From: JANXQZ01 sp038225555
GTDB lineage: Bacteria > Acidobacteriota > Terriglobia > Bryobacterales > Bryobacteraceae
Reading direction: 5' to 3'
Assembly: GCA_038225555.1 (NCBI GenBank)
Contig: JBBRRB010000033.1
Location: forward strand, 1-64,000
DNA: 64,000 bases
Part shown: piece after piece, positions 48,501-55,812 of the stretch
Numbering within the stretch: position 1 is the stretch's first letter
Layout: each line of letters starts with the position of its first letter
Translations under genes and position numbers: made by a program
Notes under the pieces: generated by a model
Seen by the model: the letters and a program-made list of their open reading frames with translations, nothing else
Databases searched by the model: none
What the model was told of the DNA's origin: nothing

Positions 48501-49341
48501 GCTGCCAGGCCTCAAGTCATTTCTTGGCTTCGGCGAGAACAACTGGACCAACATGGGTGGCGGGCGCATGGCCACTGGTGGCTGGATCAGCCAGTACGGA
48601 TCGTTTGGCGACAAGTTGCAGGCGCTCGGCAAATCGAATGCCGCACTTATGGCTGGCGGTCTGCTGGCGATGGATGGTCTGCGTCGCGGTGGCTACACCG
48701 GCCTCGCGGAGACCACGGCGGGCGGTGCGCTGATCGGGTATAAGTTCGGCGGTCCTATTGGCGCGGCCATCGGAGCCGCGGCCGGAGCGGTCGCCGGGAT
48801 CGTGCGTTTGTTCGTGAAGGGCGCGACAGAGAAGACGAAGGACAAGATCAAGGCGCTCTACGGAGTCGATATCTCCGACAAGGGCGTGTTGAAGCAGATC
48901 GTGGATATGACCAAATCCGGGTTTGGCGGCAACATCGACATGGCGATTCGGACCCCGCAGATCCGCGACCTGATCCAGTTGTACGCGACGAGCACCGGCC
49001 AGAAGACGACGGGCATGCCCGGCACCGTGACGCCGCTCTCGCTGGTCGAGACAGGCGGGTCGTTGTTCCAGTCGCCCCAATACAACAACGGCACGCCACT
49101 TCCGGGTTTGGGAGGTCTCCCCGGACTCGACAAGATCGGAAGCGGCACGCCGTCCGGTGGTGGCCTTGTAATCCAACTGGACGGTCCCGCCACGACCGCG
49201 CTGCTTCAGGGTCAAGCGGTTCAGGCCATCGCGGACAACCCCCGATTGGTCCAGAACGCGACGATGGCCGCAACCAAATCCAACGCGAACCGGCGCGAGC
49301 TCACCAGTCTTCAGTTGAGTCCCGGAACGATTGTCAGCTAG
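45599..49341 (+). pseudogene. Tape measure protein, frameshifted at about 48270
   Basis: ATG 45599 starts LELVVEVDVNKANASIKSV, a typical tape-measure opening. A hydrophobic/Gly-Ala stretch follows (about 280-345), then a very long coiled region with repeated KxxLxQLExVDAxT units (AELAQLESVDAKTLQAKVAL, LELTQLEAVDAVTIQDKVRL). The first frame ends at 48448 with nonsense after GAPGGT. The -1 frame gives FLPSGAAGSGAAAGGGLGSV and continues to 49341 with Gly-rich membrane-like segments (GYKFGGPIGAAIGAAAGAVAG). One lost C near 48275 explains it; the repaired protein is about 1247 residues, which would set tail length and be ejected with DNA. Confidence 0.75.
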
Positions 49342-49342
49342 G

Positions 49343-49744
49343 ATGCCCGGCTCAGTTCTAAACGCAGCACCGGCCACCGTGCTCCCCCAATCGCTGTGCC
49401 GCACGTTCGTCCATGAACGGGTGTACCCACTCATCGAGAACGAGTACAAGAACGGGGAGTCGCAACGGTCGGTACTGGCCACCAACAGCAGGCGGCGGTG
49501 GCGGTTGGCGAAGCGTCTGACGCCCACTGTGCTCCAGACGCTGCGCGACTTTTTCGACGCGCGGAACGGCTCCACCGAAGCGTTCTATTTTTACGATCCG
49601 TACGACACGAACCCGAAGTTCTCGTACGATCCCACCGGCGTGGCGACCACTGGCCGGTACACCGTCCGGTTCAATGGCGACTGGCAGCAGTCGTCCGGAC
49701 TCGGAAGGTCTGACGTTCAGATCGAACTACTCGAACTGGCGTAG
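49343..49744 (+). CDS. Minor tail protein (gpM/DUF2460-like position)
   Basis: 133 residues from ATG 49343, overlapping the end context of the tape measure (TAGG ATG). Features RRRWRLAKRLTPTVLQTLRDFF, STEAFYFYDPYDTNPKFSYDPTG (the YDP phrase is common in this group) and TVRFNGDWQQSSGL. It belongs to the tail-tip assembly set directly after the tape measure. Confidence 0.72.
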   Translation: MPGSVLNAAPATVLPQSLCRTFVHERVYPLIENEYKNGESQRSVLATNSRRRWRLAKRLTPTVLQTLRDFFDARNGSTEAFYFYDPYDTNPKFSYDPTGVATTGRYTVRFNGDWQQSSGLGRSDVQIELLELA

Positions 49745-49772
49745 TTCGCTCGCTCGCGGTTCTTAAAAACCC

Positions 49773-50792
49773 ATGCCCGATCGAATCGGAAACATCACGG
49801 TTCCGGACATCGCCGCCTCTGGGACATTCCCCATCGTTGCGGACTACCCGTTCGGGCGGTCGAACCATCCGGACGTGGCGATCCACCAGTTTGGGAGCGG
49901 CAACGCCAAGATCGAGCAACGGTTCCTGCTAGGAGCGGGCGCAAAGCGGTTCACCGTGCGGCGCGCCTTCCTGCGCGACATTGACCGGCGCGCGCTGCGT
50001 GACTTTTGGGAATCGAAGTACGGTCCTTACGGCGTGTTCACCTACAACGGGCCCAACGACAATGGCAACGGGACCACTGCGTACACTTGCCGGTTCGCCA
50101 ACGAGCCTCTGTCCTGGGAGATGCTCGCGGACCACGCTTGCAGCCTGGGCGTCACACTGGTCGAGATCCCGGCTTCGAACCCCACCTACACGCTCTCCTC
50201 AACAGCGACCCGCTTCCCTCCGGACGCATTGAAGAACGCTCTGCTGTCGCAGGTACAGCAGATGATCCCGCTCATCAAGATCCAGCCTCTCCAGAGCGGC
50301 TACCCGGCCATCTATCTCTCCGACCGGCGCTGCACGATCGGTACGCAGTTGTACTTGCCGCGCCTGGTGGACTTCGATGGCATCTCGCAGGGGATGGGCA
50401 ACGAGGCCGACGATGCCACGTTCACGTTCGGCAACGCCGATCGCGTGATGCGCGATCTGGCGAACGACGTGGACCTGTTCCGCGCGACCATTGAGTTCTC
50501 GCTCTACCACGTCGGGCAGCAAATCAAACTCGATCTGTGGAAGGGCGACATCATCAACTGGCAGTTCGATTCCGGCGCGGAGTTCAAAATCACTGCCGCC
50601 GATGGCCTCTACGAACTGAACCTACCCTACCCGACGCGGAAGGTGTCACGCTCCTGCTGGAAGGCGTTCAACATCGGCGCGTGCCCGTTCGCCACTGCCG
50701 GCGCGATGGACCTGGTCCACTTTCCCTCTGCCGACGCCAGCAAGTGCGACAAGGGGTACGACACCGCGAACGGCTGCCTGGCGCATGGATGA
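49773..50792 (+). CDS. Tail-tip protein of the phage_BR0599/gpL type
   Basis: 339 residues. An N-terminal part like DUF2460/tail proteins (IEQRFLLGAGAKRFTVRR, FWESKYGPYGVFTYNG) is followed by a gpL-like half (TFTFGNADRVMRDLANDVDLF, FSLYHVGQQIKLDLWKGD). The ending has four cysteines in the order CWKAFNIGACPF...CDKGYDTANGC; in lambda gpL a cysteine set binds an iron-sulphur cluster (family knowledge). It links the tube and hub. The stop overlaps the next start (ATGA at 50789-50792). Confidence 0.75.
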   Translation: MPDRIGNITVPDIAASGTFPIVADYPFGRSNHPDVAIHQFGSGNAKIEQRFLLGAGAKRFTVRRAFLRDIDRRALRDFWESKYGPYGVFTYNGPNDNGNGTTAYTCRFANEPLSWEMLADHACSLGVTLVEIPASNPTYTLSSTATRFPPDALKNALLSQVQQMIPLIKIQPLQSGYPAIYLSDRRCTIGTQLYLPRLVDFDGISQGMGNEADDATFTFGNADRVMRDLANDVDLFRATIEFSLYHVGQQIKLDLWKGDIINWQFDSGAEFKITAADGLYELNLPYPTRKVSRSCWKAFNIGACPFATAGAMDLVHFPSADASKCDKGYDTANGCLAHG

Positions 50793-53647
50793 AGCGCTAC
50801 TACGGCGCAGTGATCGCGGAGCCGCAGGGAGTGACCATAAAGGACAATTCCACCGGCGTATTCGGCTTCGGGCGGTCGAGCATCACCAGCGTGTCGCTGG
50901 TCTCGGATTCCATTTACGACCAGGTCATTCCGGAGATCTACACCGACAGCGAAATGCCGGTGAACTGCAAGGTGGCGGCGGGCCGCGACGAGAGCGACTT
51001 CTACGAGGCGCTGGGAATCGTGGGCGAAGGACCGCTCATCTCCTACACCGCCGCGCACTACGAGGACCTGAACGGGAATCCGGTGGCCATGGGCAGCACC
51101 GGAGCAATCTTCATCGGTAGCACGCTCGACGGACAGGCGCAGCACGGCTGGCCCAATCAACCAACCTTCGGTATCCGGCAAGTCCTGGGCGCGGACCCGG
51201 CGGCCGATGGCGACTGGTTCTCTCTCGACCAATCCGGGAACACGACCGGCGGCGACTGGCGCAAGGTCTTCTCCGGCAACTCAACATACAAAGACAACTA
51301 CGCGGCCGGAACCGCGTTCATGGTGATCCGGCGCAGCGACACCAAGGGCCTGCAACTCACCAAGCCCGGCGACCACGCGATGGTTGCATACGTCCAGATG
51401 GGCATGAGCGGGTGGGTGTGGACCTCGCCCGGCGTACGGGTCTTTGGCCCACCGCTCGTGAATCCCGTTTGGATCGCGGTCAACATGCTGCTGCGGGCGC
51501 GCGGTCTCCGGCTTGGCGCGAGCGCCACAACGCCGCAGTTGGATCTCGCCGAGACGTTCTTCGATGTCCAAGCCGCCATCGACGCGGCGGCGATCTGCGA
51601 CCAGCAGGTCACGGCGCTCGTCGGCACCGGCAGCGAGACGCAGTTCAAATTCCGGGGCGTGTTGCAGGAGGAGAAGCCCCTACGCGACTGGCTCCAGGAA
51701 GTGCTGATGAACTGCCTGGGGTATTACACGTTCTCGTTCGGCAAGCTCAAGATCGGCGTGCGCGAGAACTCTTCCACGGTGGAAGCCTTCACCATCGGGA
51801 ACATCGTTTTCAATTCGCTCCAGTTGGCCCCGCTCAAGCCCTCGTTCGACCACCTCACCGCCATCTTCGCCGACCAGGACTACAAGTTCGTCAACAACTC
51901 GGTCACCGTCTACGATATCGACCGAGCCACGCTGCTGGGCGGCGCGGCTGGTCCGCTGTTCCTGAAATCGAACGTCAACCTCTCCGGCACCTGCACCAAG
52001 TCGCAGGCAGCGCGCATCATCAGCATTCGACTGCGCGAGGAGTTGGGCGGCACCAGCATCGCGGAGTGGAAGGCGGCGCGCCAGTTGATCTTCCGGACGA
52101 CGGTCCTGGCGCTCAACACTGAACCGGGGATGGTCTGCTCCATGACGCATGAGGACATGCCGAGCGGCTTGGGCGAGTTCCGAGTGGCATCGTGGAAACT
52201 CAACAAGGTTTACTCGATTGACCTTCAGGGCCGCACGACCACGGACTCCATGTACGATCTGGTCGCCGGCCCGAAGCCAGCCGACGTAGTAGCCAGTCCG
52301 GTTCCGGACGAAAATCTGCAAGACACTGGAGTTCCCGGCATCGTCAGCGGCACCCCTACACTCACCGATTACGGTAGTTACGCGGTGAACAACATCGTTA
52401 TCCAGCCCGACGACTCCGGCAACACGAACGTGGTGGGCGCGACTGAGATCGCGCTGGGGCTCTATTACGTCGATGAACTGGCGACCGACCTGTGGGCCAG
52501 CATCGACTCCGCGGTGGACGCGTCGACCGATCCGGCCACGCTGAACTGCACCGTCAATCCGGCCACTGCCCGCGTGTTCACGGTCGGCGATTTCATCGTG
52601 GTCAACGACGAGGCTGCGGACGCCGCAAACGCCGGTCGCCGTTCGTATGAATGCGCGCAGATCGTCGGTCCCGGCAACACCGGCGACGTGGTTCCGACCG
52701 GCTCGTTCCAGTTCCAGCGAGCCTATCCCGGCGTTCCTACGGGCCAGGCGACGTTCGGCACTCTGCGCTGCGCGCATCTGGCGGGTGTGAGGTTCTACAA
52801 GCTCGACTTGAAACTCTTCACGTTCGCGGTCAAGAAGGGTTTCTTCCGCACGCCCAGCCTGCCGCCGCGCGTTGAGGCGACGATCCCCTCCGTCTGCGTC
52901 GTGGCGGCGCTGGTCGGCGTGGCAAACCACTTCGGCTATGGACCGTTCACCGTGTTCCCACAGAGCCATCACAACGAACCGTTCATGCCCGGCGACCGCA
53001 CCTGTTCCGGCGGCGCTTACACGTTCCAGATCCCCGGCCCGCTGGCAGCACAGGACAATGTGGCGATCCCCTTGAAGGTGCAGAACGCCGCTTCGATCCG
53101 GTGCGTCTATGCGTACCTCCAACAAGGGACCATCGATGGACAGTCGGCTTACGTCGTGAAATACTCGACGGACGGCGGCGCGACATGGAACGTGTTGGAG
53201 AAGATGGGCATCGCGCAAAGCATCCCAACGGCGTTCAAGAACACTTGGGACTTCCTTGTGGGCCAGGGTTACGGTAAGCCCGAGACGCGTCGCCTGCCAT
53301 ACGACGATTACGGGCTGGTCACCATCGCGCCGATCACGGGCAGTGGTGTCGCGCAAGCGGTGGCGACGGCTTCCTATGACGGCTCCACCAGTGGCCTGGT
53401 GCCCGGCGACTTCGTGTTTCTGGAGTTTGGCCTGGCCAACGAGGAGCACGTGAACGTCGTTTCGGTGGATACGGTGAACCAGACTTTCACCGCCATCGTG
53501 ACCGGGAACCATCCGGCGGGATCGAGCATCCGCCCTTCGATCTGGCCGACCGCCGTCCTGCTCGAAGGGAACGACCTGGCGTTCGATATCAAGGCGGTTG
53601 CATCACCCGATGCGGGTTCTGACTTGACCGTCGTGGTCCAGACATGA
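50789..53647 (+). CDS. Tail hub/tip attachment protein (gpJ-like)
   Basis: 952 residues from ATG 50789. The open frame upstream to 50537 is a shadow of the preceding gene. The N-terminal third contains hub-like sequence (GVFGFGRSSITSVSLVSDSIYDQ, AHYEDLNGNPVAMGS), then FFDVQAAIDAAAICDQQVTAL, CLGYYTFSFGKLKIGVRENS and later fibronectin-like beta segments (TWNVLEKMGIAQSIPTAF). Order and size fit the central tail hub that carries receptor-binding parts. Large minus-strand frames inside are shadows. The gene is intact; cargo follows at once. Confidence 0.78.
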   Translation: MKRYYGAVIAEPQGVTIKDNSTGVFGFGRSSITSVSLVSDSIYDQVIPEIYTDSEMPVNCKVAAGRDESDFYEALGIVGEGPLISYTAAHYEDLNGNPVAMGSTGAIFIGSTLDGQAQHGWPNQPTFGIRQVLGADPAADGDWFSLDQSGNTTGGDWRKVFSGNSTYKDNYAAGTAFMVIRRSDTKGLQLTKPGDHAMVAYVQMGMSGWVWTSPGVRVFGPPLVNPVWIAVNMLLRARGLRLGASATTPQLDLAETFFDVQAAIDAAAICDQQVTALVGTGSETQFKFRGVLQEEKPLRDWLQEVLMNCLGYYTFSFGKLKIGVRENSSTVEAFTIGNIVFNSLQLAPLKPSFDHLTAIFADQDYKFVNNSVTVYDIDRATLLGGAAGPLFLKSNVNLSGTCTKSQAARIISIRLREELGGTSIAEWKAARQLIFRTTVLALNTEPGMVCSMTHEDMPSGLGEFRVASWKLNKVYSIDLQGRTTTDSMYDLVAGPKPADVVASPVPDENLQDTGVPGIVSGTPTLTDYGSYAVNNIVIQPDDSGNTNVVGATEIALGLYYVDELATDLWASIDSAVDASTDPATLNCTVNPATARVFTVGDFIVVNDEAADAANAGRRSYECAQIVGPGNTGDVVPTGSFQFQRAYPGVPTGQATFGTLRCAHLAGVRFYKLDLKLFTFAVKKGFFRTPSLPPRVEATIPSVCVVAALVGVANHFGYGPFTVFPQSHHNEPFMPGDRTCSGGAYTFQIPGPLAAQDNVAIPLKVQNAASIRCVYAYLQQGTIDGQSAYVVKYSTDGGATWNVLEKMGIAQSIPTAFKNTWDFLVGQGYGKPETRRLPYDDYGLVTIAPITGSGVAQAVATASYDGSTSGLVPGDFVFLEFGLANEEHVNVVSVDTVNQTFTAIVTGNHPAGSSIRPSIWPTAVLLEGNDLAFDIKAVASPDAGSDLTVVVQT

Positions 53648-53660
53648 CAGGTTGGGCACC

Positions 53661-53673
53661 GTCCTCCTGTACA
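53661..53673 (+). repeat. Left copy of 13-bp direct repeat flanking the TIR cargo
   Basis: GTCCTCCTGTACA, 14 bases after the tail-hub stop. The right copy at 55267-55279 is GTCCTCCTTTACA (one mismatch), just before the next tail gene. The pair brackets the reverse-strand TIR gene, as an insertion duplication or recombination site would. Confidence 0.5.
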
Positions 53674-53689
53674 AGTCTGGGTAGAGCGA

Positions 53690-55129
53690 CTACCAGTCCA
53701 GATAGGCGAAGTGAATCGACTCGAGTTCGACGGGAGGAGTCGGCATCGGCTGCTCCCAATACACGGGACGGATGAAGTGTTCCCGTTTCTGATCTATTGC
53801 GTGTCGCCACTCCTTCTCAACGTTGAGCGACGTCTTCGCCTTGGAAGACCAGCACAATTGGAAGATGTCAGCTTCCTCAATCTTCTTGAGGAGGGTGGTG
53901 CTCCACTGTTGCCCGCTGCGGAGAATCCGAATGTCCCGAAGGTAGCTCATGCCCAGGGCGCTATACGCCTTCTCCAATTTGTTCACCATTGAGGCGTCAT
54001 CATGCGCGTAAGAAACGAATATGGCCTGGTACGGGCTGCTTGATTCCCAACTGCAGGGCATATCGATTGCGTGGTCGGCGACCGCTGTTGAAATGTTTAT
54101 GATCCCTATGAGTATTGGCCCCACATAAAACGCGATCCAGCCCCGCAGAGCTGTTCCTGCGTTTGATTCCGGAAGCACCTGAACTCGAAACTCAACTCGA
54201 TGCCAATCCTCAAGCCACAGTAGTGTGGCTCTGGGCGGGTTGAATTGACAGCCGGGCACAACAGGAACAACGATGATTTCCGCTCCGCGGTTGATCGATG
54301 CCGGTTTGGAGTGACCGTCGTCATACTGAATCGGGCCTACTCCTATTCGCTGTTTCGCATCCGTTTTTACAAGCTCAAGAACTTTGGGGACATAAGCGTA
54401 TACGAGTACTGTGGTCCAAGTGCCTGTCGACAATTGCTTAGGATAATATGCTGAGAATTGTGCCGGATCTGAGGGTGATGGAAGTAGTCGAGGTCCTTTT
54501 TCAGCGTCAGGGAGCAAGTTCTGCTCGGTCCTCAAGAGTCGCTCTTGTTCGACCTCGAAGAGGCGGCGAATCTGTTCGATCCGGGCATTCAGTTCCTCGA
54601 GGTGTTCGCGCTCCCCGCCCCGCACGAGTTCTTGTTGCTGTCGCTCGAGTTCAAAGTGAATGCGACGCAGGCGTTCGAACTGGTCCTCTATGGCTGCTAG
54701 ATGCTCCTGCCCTCCCCTTGCGAGTTCCTGTCGTTGTCGCTCCAGTTCGTAGCGAACGCGACGAAGGAGTTCGAACTGATTCTCTAATTCGCCACGATAC
54801 CGATCAGCGCGTGTCGCGAAATCCTCGATTTCGCGCTCGAGTCGTAGTCTGGCCTCCCTATGCGCGGAATCACCCCGGAGGTCTCTCAATTCCGCCCAGA
54901 GTTGCTCATTCTCCCTAAGAAGACGCTTGAGCTCGTTTTGACTTTGCTCCAGAGTTTCGCGACTCACGGAATCGGCGCGGAGTTGTTCCCGTTCCAGCCG
55001 GAGTTGCTCATTTTCTATGCGGAGACGCCTGAGATCGTTTTGAATTTGACGGACGAAATGCCGGTAAAGAAAGGCAGTTGCCACTACCCCGAAGACGACG
55101 ATTAGCCCAACCAGCACCCAAACCATCAC
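53690..55129 (-). CDS. Membrane-anchored coiled-coil TIR protein (cargo)
   Basis: 479 residues, intact, opposite in direction to the phage genes. Residues 3-22 form a transmembrane helix (VWVLVGLIVVFGVVATAFLY). About 28-205 form a long coiled coil with heptad-like ELERQRQELARGG repeats. About 225-350 is a beta-rich domain (FSAYYPKQLSTGTWTTVLVY, RVEFRVQVLPESN, FYVGPILIGIINIS) seen next to TIR domains in other bacterial proteins. The C-terminal TIR domain (about 367-455) has AIFVSYAHDDASMVNKLEKA and a glutamate in NVEKEW (E438 or E440). Likely an NAD-cleaving or signalling effector at the inner membrane (inference from family). Own promoter and expression in the lysogen are suggested by its orientation. 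Confidence 0.82.
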   Translation of the reverse strand: MMVWVLVGLIVVFGVVATAFLYRHFVRQIQNDLRRLRIENEQLRLEREQLRADSVSRETLEQSQNELKRLLRENEQLWAELRDLRGDSAHREARLRLEREIEDFATRADRYRGELENQFELLRRVRYELERQRQELARGGQEHLAAIEDQFERLRRIHFELERQQQELVRGGEREHLEELNARIEQIRRLFEVEQERLLRTEQNLLPDAEKGPRLLPSPSDPAQFSAYYPKQLSTGTWTTVLVYAYVPKVLELVKTDAKQRIGVGPIQYDDGHSKPASINRGAEIIVVPVVPGCQFNPPRATLLWLEDWHRVEFRVQVLPESNAGTALRGWIAFYVGPILIGIINISTAVADHAIDMPCSWESSSPYQAIFVSYAHDDASMVNKLEKAYSALGMSYLRDIRILRSGQQWSTTLLKKIEEADIFQLCWSSKAKTSLNVEKEWRHAIDQKREHFIRPVYWEQPMPTPPVELESIHFAYLDW

Positions 55130-55266
55130 AAGCGAGTGTACCGCCTCTTACTCTCAAGTGCCGAGCCTGCTGTCTGCACCGTGAGGCCCAGAAAAGAGAA
55201 ATTCGCGGATTCCGCTCATAGAGACGTTCTTTAGTCGAGTCGCTTTTCAAGGCTTACAGAATCACT

Positions 55267-55279
55267 GTCCTCCTTTACA
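55267..55279 (+). repeat. Right copy of 13-bp direct repeat flanking the TIR cargo
   Basis: GTCCTCCTTTACA, two bases before the GTG start of the next tail gene; partner of 53661-53673. The TCCTCC core is not a ribosome binding site on this strand. Confidence 0.5.
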
Positions 55280-55281
55280 GG

Positions 55282-55812
55282 GTGTCTTCCGAACCGCTCC
55301 ACATCTTCGACCCTCGTCGCAACGTCCAGTTGCAGGGCTTCTCTGGGCGCGCCGCGACTACCACGCTGCACGACTCCACTGAGACAGGTGTGTCGATTTC
55401 GGGGATTTTCCAAGCCGCCGAAGACTTCGCGGTTCTCGGCTGGTGGAACGCCTACGACTACTTCAACCACCTGCGCTTGAAGCACCTGCCGAAGACCGAT
55501 CTCTCCGGACTGAAGCTGGAGTTCGACATCGAGTACGACCAGACGCTCGACGGGGCGATGCGTCTCGATGCGGCCAAGTTCCCGTCCGTGTCCTGGGACG
55601 CGATGACGTTCGTGACCGGCGCGGGCGACATCCACGAGGTGCGCCTGCTAGATCACGCGACCGTGATCTCCGGAAGCGAGACCGCCGCCACAGTCCTCAT
55701 CGAGATCAGCGGCGACGAGAACATGGACGGCGGGATCGATTGGCTGCATCTCTACTTCCGTGACACCCGCTTCACGGTGACCACACGGACTGCCGGGTTG
55801 AAACTCAATTGA
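55282..55812 (+). CDS. Phage tail protein, N-terminal partner of the TIM-barrel-like tail protein
   Basis: 176 residues from GTG 55282. Beta-rich with FDPRRNVQLQGFSGRAATTT, LGWWNAYDYFNHLRLKHLP and VSWDAMTFVTGAGDIHEVRL. It ends at an AATTGA overlap with the next frame (-1). It may be a separate tail-tip protein or the N-terminal part of one larger protein if a frameshift is corrected; there is no Shine-Dalgarno before the next TTG, which favours the latter. Confidence 0.65.
   Translation: MSSEPLHIFDPRRNVQLQGFSGRAATTTLHDSTETGVSISGIFQAAEDFAVLGWWNAYDYFNHLRLKHLPKTDLSGLKLEFDIEYDQTLDGAMRLDAAKFPSVSWDAMTFVTGAGDIHEVRLLDHATVISGSETAATVLIEISGDENMDGGIDWLHLYFRDTRFTVTTRTAGLKLN

Noticed and set aside
50537..50788. 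N-terminal extension of the tail-hub frame
   Set aside because: It overlaps the preceding gpL-like gene in another frame and is Arg/His-rich; ATG 50789 overlaps the upstream stop as is usual for phage genes.
51680..53512. 610-residue minus-strand frame
   Set aside because: Antisense shadow of the intact tail-hub gene.
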